Positions 8,842-17,569 of a stretch of 36,772 nt of DNA are shown piece by piece. The notes beneath the pieces were generated by a model, which worked only from the letters and a program-made list of their open reading frames with translations, did not search any database and was not told where the DNA came from. The translations under genes and the position numbers were made by a program. The stretch spans positions 13,515 through 50,286 of the forward strand of contig PACT01000046.1 of NCBI GenBank assembly GCA_002700285.1, given 5' to 3'. This DNA is from Crocinitomicaceae bacterium (lineage in GTDB: Bacteria; Bacteroidota; Bacteroidia; Flavobacteriales_D; Sanyastnellaceae). Numbering within the stretch: the stretch's first letter is position 1; the number at the start of each line of letters is the position of its first letter.

Positions 8842-8864
8842 AGAGGAAAGAAAGGGTGCACAGG

Positions 8865-10796
8865 ATGCAATCACTCAACAAAATTGTTGAAGAGCAGTGG
8901 AAAGCTGAACTTACAAATCTATTAAAAACAATCTCTGACTATAATCTGAATAGAAGACTAGTCGATAATTCTAATTTTGAATACTGGCAAAAACCGCCTT
9001 TAGAGTCAGTAAGATCGTTATTAAATCATCAATTTTTCTCAATTGACACGAGAGAATGGGATGGAAGATCGGCAAGAATGGCACATCTTGGTGAGTATGA
9101 AGTTCGCTGCATAAGTGCGGATCCCTACACACTTATATCAGTACCCGACGAGGAAAATATATATCTGAGACTCCATCCTCAGGAATATACTCATAAAGGT
9201 GACGAGCGAATTCCAAGCCGCGACTTTTTACTGAGTTCATATCCTTGGGGCAATATTTTCATGGCTAGTAGTCTTGTAGAGAATTCAGAAACCTGGGCAC
9301 AAATCATCCGTGATTCGATTGAACATGAAAAAAATTACAAATCCCGAAGTTCATTAGAAACAAATTTAGATGTCGATGTGGCTTACTTTGGATTAGAGAA
9401 AGATACTTCTGCAGGCTTTCGTGAAGTAATAAGCTATCCTGAATTTAAAAAATTAGTGGCCGACAAGTCAAGACTTAGTAGTGCAATTAACGAAAGGGGC
9501 TTTAGTGGCTTTGCGTATAAACTTATATCAAAGCATCAAGGGACATCACACAATTTATTGATCAAGAGGTCGCACCCAAGAAACTTTATTGTATTCATCG
9601 ACAGTCTAGATCTAACTATTTTAGATGACACGAGTTACCAAAAGGGCTTAAAAGCACTTCCTGACATTGTAAACAATAGCATCATATATAAAAACTTTAC
9701 TGCATCCGGAGATTGGACTTATCCATGCTTATTTTCAATGCATACTGGTACACTCCCGCAATTCAATTTTAGCAACTTTCGACACGACCCGACTTTTAGA
9801 TTTCTAGAAAGAGATCAGATAAATTCGATGAATCATAATATGGCTACATATTACATTACACGATCGCTCATTCTTCCTGGGTCAAAACTGAAAAATAAAG
9901 ACTTTCTAACTCGTAAGATCGCCGAAAAGGGATTTAAACAAGCCGGAATTAAGTCATCACGAAATCATGGTTGGAGGTGTGGGTTGACCCATTCTCTAGA
10001 ACTTTCCTTTGAGAACTGCTCAATCGCAGAAATACCAAAACATCTGAGCCATCTTACAAAGACCGGTACAGAAGGAAATATTGATACCTTCTTTATTGAT
10101 ATAGATTGCTTACATCGCAATGACATGTTTACAAGAGCACGGGGTCAGCACTGGAATGTTGATCACACTGAATGGATCCAAGATTCTCCTGATAAATATG
10201 AAAGACTCCTTGGAATCTATCAAGATGCAGATGTTGAGCAAAGGCGCTACAAAGATAAACTTATAACAGCTGATAAGATACTTTCTTCTATTTTAGAGGA
10301 AGCAAATCCGGAAGACAATATTTTGATCTTCTCCGATCACGGAACTCAGTATTTACCTTGGACTCTTGAATCACCATATCCGAGAGATATGGACTCTACG
10401 CTTTCACCTGAAAGGATATGGAAACCTACGCTATTAGTCTATGCGCCAACTAATCCATCTTTTAATGGTCATCAGCACTCAGAAGAATTAGTAAGCACAT
10501 CTGATCTCTACAGTATAATACTTTCACTGCATGGTATAGCAGTTGAAAACAATAATAACCAATCAATATTACCAAAGTCGTTAGGTGGTAAAGTAGGAAG
10601 GGAGATGGCTACAACGTTCGGACTTACAGTTGAAGCCAATGAAGAACATCCTGAACTCTCTTTACCAAATCGCTTCGAGCTAGTTGTAAGAAGAGCCAAA
10701 AATATGGGAGAAATACATCAATGCCCTGCACTGCCACTTATTGAAAGCAATTCATTGGAGGAATTGAACCATAAGATGTTCCCTGCGCTATATTAA
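8865..10796 (+). CDS. Alkaline-phosphatase/sulfatase-superfamily protein, Thr nucleophile (643 aa)
   Basis: The C-terminal two thirds is an alkaline-phosphatase-superfamily fold. NFIVFIDSLD near residue 246 gives the first metal Asp. WTYPCLFSMHTG (Thr near 285) aligns with the sulfatase CxPSR...TG region but has Thr where sulfatases have the formylglycine Cys. IFSDHG (Asp-His near 491) is the second metal pair. A Thr nucleophile is typical of phosphotransferases such as EptA or LtaS rather than sulfatases. The first roughly 240 residues match nothing I know. There is no signal peptide or membrane helix, unlike EptA and LtaS, so it is probably cytoplasmic. The ATG at 8865 has AAAGGG upstream; an in-frame GTG at 8856 is the alternative. 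I infer a phospho-substituent transferase or hydrolase. Confidence 0.75.
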   Translation: MQSLNKIVEEQWKAELTNLLKTISDYNLNRRLVDNSNFEYWQKPPLESVRSLLNHQFFSIDTREWDGRSARMAHLGEYEVRCISADPYTLISVPDEENIYLRLHPQEYTHKGDERIPSRDFLLSSYPWGNIFMASSLVENSETWAQIIRDSIEHEKNYKSRSSLETNLDVDVAYFGLEKDTSAGFREVISYPEFKKLVADKSRLSSAINERGFSGFAYKLISKHQGTSHNLLIKRSHPRNFIVFIDSLDLTILDDTSYQKGLKALPDIVNNSIIYKNFTASGDWTYPCLFSMHTGTLPQFNFSNFRHDPTFRFLERDQINSMNHNMATYYITRSLILPGSKLKNKDFLTRKIAEKGFKQAGIKSSRNHGWRCGLTHSLELSFENCSIAEIPKHLSHLTKTGTEGNIDTFFIDIDCLHRNDMFTRARGQHWNVDHTEWIQDSPDKYERLLGIYQDADVEQRRYKDKLITADKILSSILEEANPEDNILIFSDHGTQYLPWTLESPYPRDMDSTLSPERIWKPTLLVYAPTNPSFNGHQHSEELVSTSDLYSIILSLHGIAVENNNNQSILPKSLGGKVGREMATTFGLTVEANEEHPELSLPNRFELVVRRAKNMGEIHQCPALPLIESNSLEELNHKMFPALY

Positions 10797-10805
10797 TAAG
10801 TGATC

Positions 10806-11759
10806 ATGGAAGCTCTAGCGTTGAACTCAACTACCAAATCAGCATCAACATATGCTATTTGCGACTTTCATTACAACACTAATATTGTAGGTTTTTATGC
10901 ATCTAACCAACAATATTCTAATGCTATAGCAACCGATTTTAAATCAGTAGTGAAACGCTGCATGCGCACACTGCCACCCGATGACCAAAGTATACAGCTT
11001 GAGCACTATGGAACAACCAGATATCAAGTGAATCAAGCCACAAATAAAAAGTACTTTGATGAATTGCTTCATCTACGCGATCGGATATCAATACCTGTTG
11101 AAGCCAATTCAATTAATGTTGAGCTTAGTAAGGAAGAATTAGTGTTGGCTTGGAATCTTCTTGAATCGATACCTAATTTATTCGACACCGTAAAGCGTCA
11201 CCTAGGCGGAGAATTTTTAGTCATGGAAGCCTACCATTTTGTAGCTTCTAATTACAATAAACAGTCAAAGGTAAGCACGAGTGGTTTTTGGCATCGTGAT
11301 TCAATAGGCCGAAGGATTAAGATCTTCATATGTCTGCAAACAACAGGTCATTCCCCTGTTACTGCTGTATTACCTTGCACCTACCTTGACCCTATCCCCC
11401 GAGGTTGGGAAATGTTACGTGCAGCTATATCTTCAACGGCAAATAGCAATGTCACAACTGAACCAATGAATAATTTAAATTCGACATTTGAAAAATTTAA
11501 TCAAGTCGATCAAAGTTACACTCAAGGCGATATTGTGCTCCTTGATACCAATGCAATACATAGAGGCATTTACTCTGATTATAATAATCAGAAGGATTCA
11601 TACCGTCATCTTCTGCAGATTAGCCTGATACCTAAAACAACCTTGGATCTGCAAAGAATGCTCAACAGCGTTTGTTGGGCACAAAAAGATGTCAAATATC
11701 CGGTTGACTTATTTGATAAAATTCCACTTCATACTCCACCATTTTATAAAGACAAATAA
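10806..11759 (+). CDS. Phytanoyl-CoA-dioxygenase-like Fe(II)/2-oxoglutarate oxygenase
   Basis: The protein has the facial-triad pattern of the PhyH family: HRD within SGFWHRDSIGRRIKIFICL (about residues 160-178), a second His in LDTNAIHRGIY (about 253-263), and an Arg in SYRHLLQIS that would bind 2-oxoglutarate. Its length of 317 residues is normal. The start is taken as the ATG at 10806; a GTG two codons earlier is possible and neither has a clear Shine-Dalgarno. The gene starts 9 bases after the preceding stop, and its stop shares one base with the next ATG, so it is in the middle of an operon. I infer hydroxylation or another oxidation of a sugar or lipid-linked precursor; the substrate is not known. 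Confidence 0.7.
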   Translation: MEALALNSTTKSASTYAICDFHYNTNIVGFYASNQQYSNAIATDFKSVVKRCMRTLPPDDQSIQLEHYGTTRYQVNQATNKKYFDELLHLRDRISIPVEANSINVELSKEELVLAWNLLESIPNLFDTVKRHLGGEFLVMEAYHFVASNYNKQSKVSTSGFWHRDSIGRRIKIFICLQTTGHSPVTAVLPCTYLDPIPRGWEMLRAAISSTANSNVTTEPMNNLNSTFEKFNQVDQSYTQGDIVLLDTNAIHRGIYSDYNNQKDSYRHLLQISLIPKTTLDLQRMLNSVCWAQKDVKYPVDLFDKIPLHTPPFYKDK

Positions 11760-12460
11760 TGTATACATCACAAAGTCTTGGGAGCTTTATTCAACAGCGC
11801 TACATATCCTTTGGGCCTTCATGCCTTTCAGCTGAAATATTAAAGGCATGCAATCTTAGGTTTTGCACATTTGGATTTGACTGGTTTCGAAGCGGAAGTT
11901 TTCATCACTCATTATTCTTCAAGCTCGATTTAAAAGACTTTCTAAAGTTCCACGTTAATAATTTATCTGCTCCTTTGCGTCAGAGGAGCAATCCAGAACA
12001 ACAAGATAATAAAACCTCAGAGGTTGAAGGGCTTAAGCAAGTTTATGGATATAATGTATTATACAACCCTCACAAAAATTATAATAAATACTCATTCGAC
12101 TATTACGAGAGGTCCTTTCGCCGATTAACACTCAGACTAGACAGCAATTCACCGGAATTCATATCACCAATATTCTTGATGGCAGACTATCTAAACAAAG
12201 CCCATTATGTTCACTTCAACAATACAGGAGAAGCAGCAGCATATCTCAGCTACAATTGTTTATTAAAATATAACTATACGCCTTCCATAAAGATAATTAG
12301 ATTCAAATTAGTAGAAGATGAGGATTTGTGCAGCTTACCTCTATCTTTTAAAAAAAGTGAGCATCACACCGAATATATAGTTCCATTGTCGTATAAGATT
12401 GACGCCAGTACAGAAATGAGAAGACTATTTTACAAAAGTCTTTTTGAAATTTTTGCATAA
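11759..12460 (+). CDS. DUF1796-like (papain-like Cys peptidase annotated) protein
   Basis: The N-terminus reads YISFGPSCLSAEILKACNLR, then TFGFDWFRSGS, then YNPHKNY near the middle. This matches the pattern of DUF1796 proteins: a small-residue loop ending in Cys, a PFDW-like motif, and a later conserved His. The family is annotated in databases as putative papain-like cysteine peptidase, but to my knowledge its activity is not established, and members often lie beside glycosyltransferases. The length is 233 residues, with no signal peptide. The ATG shares one base with the preceding stop (TAATG). Family assignment is from motif memory, so moderate confidence. Confidence 0.6.
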   Translation: MYTSQSLGSFIQQRYISFGPSCLSAEILKACNLRFCTFGFDWFRSGSFHHSLFFKLDLKDFLKFHVNNLSAPLRQRSNPEQQDNKTSEVEGLKQVYGYNVLYNPHKNYNKYSFDYYERSFRRLTLRLDSNSPEFISPIFLMADYLNKAHYVHFNNTGEAAAYLSYNCLLKYNYTPSIKIIRFKLVEDEDLCSLPLSFKKSEHHTEYIVPLSYKIDASTEMRRLFYKSLFEIFA

Positions 12461-12462
12461 TC

Positions 12463-13179
12463 ATGATGAAGGCATACATACCACATTACACACCTTTAGC
12501 AGAGCGTCATAAATCAATAATAGCAACCTGCAATGATCTAAAATTAGATCCTCAGATTATTAGTGCTTATGACAAAGAAAGCCTTCTTTCACATCCAAAA
12601 TGGTCAGAGGAAAACCAGAGAGAATGGAATAATAGAGTCCAACGTATAATTCCTATACTACTTGCTAATGCAAATTCATTATCGTCAAATTCGCAGATCC
12701 CACAATGGGCTACTTACAGAATCCTCAAAAGCTCAGAAATAAGCCTTACATATAAGCATTTTTTGTGCCTGCTACAAATTGCTTCCAACAGAGAACCAGG
12801 TCTTGTATTTGAGGATGACATTCTAACTAAACCTACAAGCAAATTAAATCTCACACGAGCCCTTGATCTACTCGGATCTGAAGCTGATTATATTGATCTA
12901 GGAGGCGGTTGTGAACTGCCGCCATACGCTTCAGATGCCGCGTTAGAAACAGGTGGAATATTTATAAAGACAAACCCACCAAGAAGCAGGACAACAGCCG
13001 CTTACGCAATAACTCCAGAAGCTGCGCTAAAAGTCGCAAGTAGTTTGTTCCCATGTATTTTCCCACTTGATTGGTCATTTCAATATATCTTTCTCGAGAA
13101 GGGTTTGAGGGTTCTTTGGACTCAGCCATCATGCCTGCTTCATGGCTCACAAAACTCGATGCCATCATCTATCCAATAA
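12463..13179 (+). CDS. GT25-like glycosyltransferase (LPS biosynthesis type)
   Basis: The order of motifs matches GT25: an N-terminal strand (MKAYIPHYTPLAERHK), SLTYKHFLCLLQIA (usual S-x-x-x-S-H-x-x-x-W), LVFEDDILTK (the EDD metal-binding motif), then TTAAYAITPEAALKV and PLDWSFQYIF, which correspond to the conserved Y-x-I-s-x-x-A-A and P-x-D segments. It is 238 residues, close to the family norm. Two consecutive ATGs (12463, 12466) are possible starts. GT25 enzymes transfer galactose or glucose in lipooligosaccharide synthesis; the sugar used here is unknown. It begins 2 bases after the DUF1796-like gene. Confidence 0.8.
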   Translation: MMKAYIPHYTPLAERHKSIIATCNDLKLDPQIISAYDKESLLSHPKWSEENQREWNNRVQRIIPILLANANSLSSNSQIPQWATYRILKSSEISLTYKHFLCLLQIASNREPGLVFEDDILTKPTSKLNLTRALDLLGSEADYIDLGGGCELPPYASDAALETGGIFIKTNPPRSRTTAAYAITPEAALKVASSLFPCIFPLDWSFQYIFLEKGLRVLWTQPSCLLHGSQNSMPSSIQ

Positions 13180-13186
13180 TATTAGT

Positions 13187-14407
13187 ATGGGCCTTGCTAA
13201 TTTGCTATCAATACCATTTATTTATTCAAGCAATAATATATCTATCACAGACAGCAATCGATTATATTTTGTTCGTTACTCATGGTCACCTTCAGACGAA
13301 CGAATTTTTTATCTTGACAAGAATCTTAAACCAATAGAGGCCAATTTAGACGTTAAATTATTCCCAGGGCTAAAGGAGTTCTTGCATACTTGTTTAGACT
13401 GTAGAGACGAAATAATTGCATCAATAGATGAAAACGTTATCCAAAATCTACTAACGCTGGACGAAACTCGCGGACCACAAAGCTTTGCATTTGGTCATTA
13501 CGCTGTAGATATATTGCCAATACTATACTACCTTCAGTTATTTCAAAAATCTATAATTAAGTCGCTGCCACCTCTTTTGATCTATGATATTTGCAAATGG
13601 CATGAAGATTTACATAGTATATTTGGTATTCCCTTGGCAAGCGTATTTCCATTAAATTCATATAGAAGCCTTCTTGATGTTAAAATCAGCGGTGGCAAGC
13701 AAATTCTTTTATATGCGGCAAACATAAAAGTTATTTCTTATAATAACACTCTAATCCGTACTTCTTTTTCTAACAATCTGATTCTCATAAATCAAAAAGA
13801 ATATTCTGCACCAAAAACGGATGTTCTGTTCTTGCTTCGCAAACAACTCGGTGGTCGGCCAGTTCGATGGACTAATCAGCAAATGTACGAATCGCTGCTA
13901 AATAGAAATACTGAAATCAGCAGCGCTATTGTAGATCCGGCACGGTTGATGCCCTCAGAACTCGTATCATATGCCAAACAGACCTCAATAGTTGTTACGC
14001 CTCCCGGCTCTTCTGCTTACATACCACTTCATATCTCGAGGCCCAATGTATTCGTTGTTATGCCAGTAAGCTTTAAGTGTAATCATGCAAACACATGGGA
14101 CTATACCCTTAAGATGTTTACTCATTACTCACATAAATTAATCCTTGTTTGCAATTCGGACAACGCAATATCGCCCTCATCAGCCGCCTGGGACACACCT
14201 TTTAACATCGAACACAATCATCTGATGAACTTAGTCGAAAAAATAATCTCAATCACAAAGTCTAAAGATTTCTCGTTTCCAACAGATCGAAAGTACAAAC
14301 AAGAATATTCAGCTCTTGATTTACGTTGTGAGCTACATTTTGAATCACTTAGTGTATCTATGCCTGCTTCATTTAAAAACACGATCTCAGCATTAGCATC
14401 CTCATGA
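13187..14407 (+). CDS. GT61-family glycosyltransferase (DUF563-like)
   Basis: Family signatures are FAFGHYAVDILPILYYL (usual NFGHWLxDxLP) about residues 100-116, the central segment DVLFLLRKQLGGRPVRWTNQ (usual RRxxxRrixNE), MPSELVSYAKQTSIVVTPPG (usual SFxEQvxLFxxAxvivgxHG), and an envelope of Rossmann-like strands. The start is set at the ATG at 13187 rather than the in-frame ATG at 13142, which lies inside the previous gene; no Shine-Dalgarno distinguishes them. GT61 enzymes transfer xylose or GlcNAc in eukaryotes and act in LPS and capsule loci of bacteria. The stop overlaps the next start (ATGA). Confidence 0.75.
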   Translation: MGLANLLSIPFIYSSNNISITDSNRLYFVRYSWSPSDERIFYLDKNLKPIEANLDVKLFPGLKEFLHTCLDCRDEIIASIDENVIQNLLTLDETRGPQSFAFGHYAVDILPILYYLQLFQKSIIKSLPPLLIYDICKWHEDLHSIFGIPLASVFPLNSYRSLLDVKISGGKQILLYAANIKVISYNNTLIRTSFSNNLILINQKEYSAPKTDVLFLLRKQLGGRPVRWTNQQMYESLLNRNTEISSAIVDPARLMPSELVSYAKQTSIVVTPPGSSAYIPLHISRPNVFVVMPVSFKCNHANTWDYTLKMFTHYSHKLILVCNSDNAISPSSAAWDTPFNIEHNHLMNLVEKIISITKSKDFSFPTDRKYKQEYSALDLRCELHFESLSVSMPASFKNTISALASS

Positions 14408-15645
14408 ATTCACAACTACAGTTAAACCGAATAGACTACGGAATAAAGCATAAATATGCAACTCAATTCCTTAACCATCACAAAACTTCCAATTATACTC
14501 GACGGACATATCTATCGCACATAAGAACATGGAACTCCTTTATCGAAGACCAGAAAAGAAACAAACATGATTTTACTGCTCAATTTGAATCTATAATTAA
14601 AAAAATAAATCAAAATGGTTACGATCTCTTCCCCCCCATACAAATATCATCTAGCCATAATCTTGTAAATGGCATTCATAGACTTGTGGCATGTGACATA
14701 ACAAGTACTGAGCCAAGTATTGAATATGTTGATTCTCCATACATATACGATTCAAACTTCTTCTCATCATACCAAAATCCTCACGACGGCTCACGTTTTT
14801 CCACGCAGTTGAGGGATCAACTCATCTCAACTTATATTGATTCCTCCTCACTTAATGCACTCATTGTATTGCCTAAAGCAATTGCAAGTGACGGAGGAAA
14901 TTTTGTTAAGAACATGATAGCTAATGACAAGAAAATAAGTTTTGTTCGGCGGTTTAAAGTCCCACTTAACTTACTAGACCTTGTTGTTGCACATTTTTAC
15001 TACGATCAGCAGTGGTGCAACAAGGGAAATCAAATCAATTGGGAAGCACTTTCATTTAAAACCAGAGAAATTACATCAGTCGATACAATACAGTATTTAG
15101 ATTTTTATACGACTACCTATTCACCAGAAGAGTTAGTTAATATTAAAAAAGAAATAAGGTCACACTATGGCATAGCTAATAGTTCAGTCCACAGCACTGA
15201 CCACCCAAAGGATGCCAGAGTCGTAGGTCAGTTCCTAATGTCAACAGGAATGATACGTTCATTATGGACAACTGAGCGGTGTAGCAAAAGCCGGGTTGTT
15301 AGTCAATACTTGATAAAAGAACTGACGAAACCCTCTTACAAATGGAACCCCGATCGAATGCTCGTAGGAAGCGCATTAAATGATATTGCAGGACTAAGAA
15401 ATGCCAATGATCTTGACTTCATATCACGAGAAGTCTGCAATAATGCAAACAATACTGCATCACACAATGAATATGAGTATCTATATTCGCGATCACTTTT
15501 TGATTTATTAGATGAACCCTCCTGTTATTTCACTTTATTCGGTTGCAAGGTAATCTCGACAAAAGAATATCAATACTTTAAACGACAGCGTAACGAAGAA
15601 AAAGATTCAATAGACCTACATGCCTTATCTCTAATAGGTGGTTAA
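14404..15645 (+). CDS. ParB/sulfiredoxin-like plus nucleotidyltransferase-like protein (413 aa)
   Basis: Near residues 79-97 PIQISSSHNLVNGIHRLVAC resembles the ParB/sulfiredoxin fold loop (usual DGxHRL). Near residues 317-342 PDRMLVGSALNDIAGLRN, followed by ANDLDFI, resembles the GS...D-x-D active-site strand pair of nucleotidyltransferase-fold proteins. HSTDHPKDARVVGQFLMSTG in between looks like a helix-rich linker. The two assignments together suggest a two-domain protein that binds or modifies a nucleotide or phospho-sugar, not a DNA-partition protein. The start overlaps the GT61 stop by 4 bases, and the stop is 2 bases before GT10, so it belongs to the operon. Both domain calls are from motif recognition only. 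Confidence 0.5.
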   Translation: MNSQLQLNRIDYGIKHKYATQFLNHHKTSNYTRRTYLSHIRTWNSFIEDQKRNKHDFTAQFESIIKKINQNGYDLFPPIQISSSHNLVNGIHRLVACDITSTEPSIEYVDSPYIYDSNFFSSYQNPHDGSRFSTQLRDQLISTYIDSSSLNALIVLPKAIASDGGNFVKNMIANDKKISFVRRFKVPLNLLDLVVAHFYYDQQWCNKGNQINWEALSFKTREITSVDTIQYLDFYTTTYSPEELVNIKKEIRSHYGIANSSVHSTDHPKDARVVGQFLMSTGMIRSLWTTERCSKSRVVSQYLIKELTKPSYKWNPDRMLVGSALNDIAGLRNANDLDFISREVCNNANNTASHNEYEYLYSRSLFDLLDEPSCYFTLFGCKVISTKEYQYFKRQRNEEKDSIDLHALSLIGG

Positions 15646-15647
15646 CT

Positions 15648-16529
15648 ATGATTCCAGTAATTTTTATTCCTGGCTGGCCGGATGAGACAATAAGCGCGTA
15701 TACAAAAAGATTGGCATTACAAACTCCAGGAAATTCAGCCAGATGGAGAAAAATATATGCAACTTCCGACCCAAGCGAAGCACGTTATGCTATTTGTCAG
15801 GACAATCCAATCTCAATACGTCTTGCAAGACAACATGGCTTTAGGAAGTCGCAAATAATTTATATTAAAAGAGAAGCTGATTCAGCACTACCTCCTATTG
15901 ATCAGGATTCAGTACTGCTGACTTATCAAGGCTCTGATAAGTTAATTCCTGCAGTATGGTGGCTATCAATTCCGTTCGATGAACTCAGTAAACTAAGCTA
16001 TCCAGAAAAGCACAATACTTGTTCCGCCATTGTGAGCTCATGTTCCAATTTACCTGGACATCGTAGGCGCTTAACTTTTATCAATGCTCTAGCAAAGTAT
16101 TCTGAGATTGATATCGATATCTTTGGTAGAGGACACAGACCCGGATCTTTTTACAACAGGTATCGAGGTGAATTAGTTGATACCGGGCGCTGTAAGAGAA
16201 ATGGCTTGCTAAAGTACAATTACTCAATATGCATAGAAAATACTCAAGAAAACGGATACATAACAGAAAAATTTAATGATGCCGTATTATGCTTTGCATT
16301 ACCTATTTATCACGGCGCACCAAATATAAACTCGTACTATCCTCAAGAATCCTATATTAATCTGCCTGACATAACAAGTGGTTTTAACATAGACAAGGTG
16401 CTTGACTTAACTCAAGAAGTACCAAATTCTGAAGAGCTGGCAGCATTAAGAAATGCAAGAGAACTATTGCTTTATAAGTATAATATTTGGAATATTGTTA
16501 ATGCACTTGTCCTAGATGCACACACTTAA
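15648..16529 (+). CDS. GT10-family (alpha-1,3-fucosyltransferase-like) glycosyltransferase
   Basis: The C-terminal half shows the GT10 signature: LKYNYSICIENTQENGYITE, then KFNDAVLCFALPIYHGAPNI, corresponding to the family's YKFxixFENS-x-x-x-YvTEKi-x-dal-x-ag-x-vPiv-x-G block that binds GDP-fucose. Length is 293 residues. Other GT10 members use other donors, so fucose is likely but not proven. It is the last gene of the plus-strand AT-rich operon, and its stop is 5 bases from the end of the convergent methyltransferase gene. Confidence 0.85.
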   Translation: MIPVIFIPGWPDETISAYTKRLALQTPGNSARWRKIYATSDPSEARYAICQDNPISIRLARQHGFRKSQIIYIKREADSALPPIDQDSVLLTYQGSDKLIPAVWWLSIPFDELSKLSYPEKHNTCSAIVSSCSNLPGHRRRLTFINALAKYSEIDIDIFGRGHRPGSFYNRYRGELVDTGRCKRNGLLKYNYSICIENTQENGYITEKFNDAVLCFALPIYHGAPNINSYYPQESYINLPDITSGFNIDKVLDLTQEVPNSEELAALRNARELLLYKYNIWNIVNALVLDAHT

Positions 16530-16534
16530 AAAAA

Positions 16535-17449
16535 TCATACTAAGCTTGAGCAATCAGCAAGCTGGACTGCATTATTCAGATTAACCAATCGAATCCCATG
16601 AAGTGAGGGGTACATAGTGTCAGTTTCACGACAAAATAAAGTTGAACTCTCAAGTTCTTCAAGTTCATATCTATAGCAATCCGGTGTAACATATTTATAC
16701 CCAGCACGAGAAGTCGAGGGGTAGGATTCACTTTTTGTAAAAAGCATAAACGTAGTCTTATTTAAAATAGGCTCGATACTAGGAAGATTTTTATCTATAT
16801 CTATAAGCTCTAAACCATTCATTTCGCAACAGTGCCGTATACCACGGGCATAATTATGTTTATCCATATGTGCCTTCATTTCTAAGGAGGCATCTTCATA
16901 GCAAGGCTCAAACAAAGCAATATAACGCTTTGAAACTCTGGCTAATTCCTTGATGATTCTGGAACTATTCAAAGAATTTGGCTCAATTGCATGAGATGTG
17001 AAAACAATATCAATACTAGAGTTACTGAGTGGAATATTTATCAGCGAGGATGCCACAAGATCTAGGTCTGCAAAAGAGGAAACTCCTTGATCGGTTAAAA
17101 ACTTTTTGCCTGCCAGCAGACGAGAAAAAGATCCATCTATTCCCACATACTTTAAATGGCGGGCAGCATCAATTAATTGGTAACTGCCAGTTAACTCACC
17201 GCATCCTGCATCTAGGATTGAATCGCTTGTTTTAAAATATGGGGATAGCTTTTCTACTATGGCATTACCATATACTTTATAGATCTCATTTTTTTCAGCC
17301 ATTTCTTTTGAATAGGACCCGGCCTGTGTGTCATAAGACAAACTAATAATCGCGTCTTCTCCTAGCTCTGGATGGTTATCTCTTAAATACTGATTTACAT
17401 TAATACCCTTAGAAAATAATTCTTTGGCAAGTTTTTCAATGTCATTCAT
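16535..17449 (-). CDS. Class I SAM-dependent methyltransferase (304 aa)
   Basis: SILDAGCGELTGSYQLI near residues 77-93 is motif I of class I methyltransferases. YVGIDGSFSRLLAGKKFL gives the acidic residue of motif II, and IDIVFTSHAIEP matches the motif IV region. The C-terminal 100 residues have KTTFMLFTKSE and several Cys (DCYRYELEELESSTLFC) that I cannot assign. Methyltransf_11 is the closest type. It is convergent with the GT10 gene. The target is probably a glycan or a precursor, from context only. Confidence 0.75.
   Translation of the reverse strand: MNDIEKLAKELFSKGINVNQYLRDNHPELGEDAIISLSYDTQAGSYSKEMAEKNEIYKVYGNAIVEKLSPYFKTSDSILDAGCGELTGSYQLIDAARHLKYVGIDGSFSRLLAGKKFLTDQGVSSFADLDLVASSLINIPLSNSSIDIVFTSHAIEPNSLNSSRIIKELARVSKRYIALFEPCYEDASLEMKAHMDKHNYARGIRHCCEMNGLELIDIDKNLPSIEPILNKTTFMLFTKSESYPSTSRAGYKYVTPDCYRYELEELESSTLFCRETDTMYPSLHGIRLVNLNNAVQLADCSSLV
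16543..16563 (-). terminator. Weak stem-loop between convergent genes
   Basis: AGCTTG and CAAGCT form a perfect 6-bp inverted repeat with a 9-base loop, inside the last codons of the minus-strand methyltransferase. A T-run follows on the minus strand only after about nine bases, so it is a poor intrinsic terminator on its own. Confidence 0.25.
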
Positions 17450-17569
17450 TTGAAATTTTAGATGTAGGACGAAGGAGTGTGATCATCTTAGCAAACATAG
17501 TTTATGGCGATGTGAGTTAAATTCAGGTGACTAAACTCAGGTTGATTCAGTTTTACTAAAATCATCAGG

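Noticed and set aside
8865-10796. Sulfatase
   Set aside because: No CxPSR formylglycine motif; Thr is at the nucleophile position.
14404-15645. Chromosome-partition ParB
   Set aside because: No helix-turn-helix region, no parA partner, and it lies inside a glycan operon.
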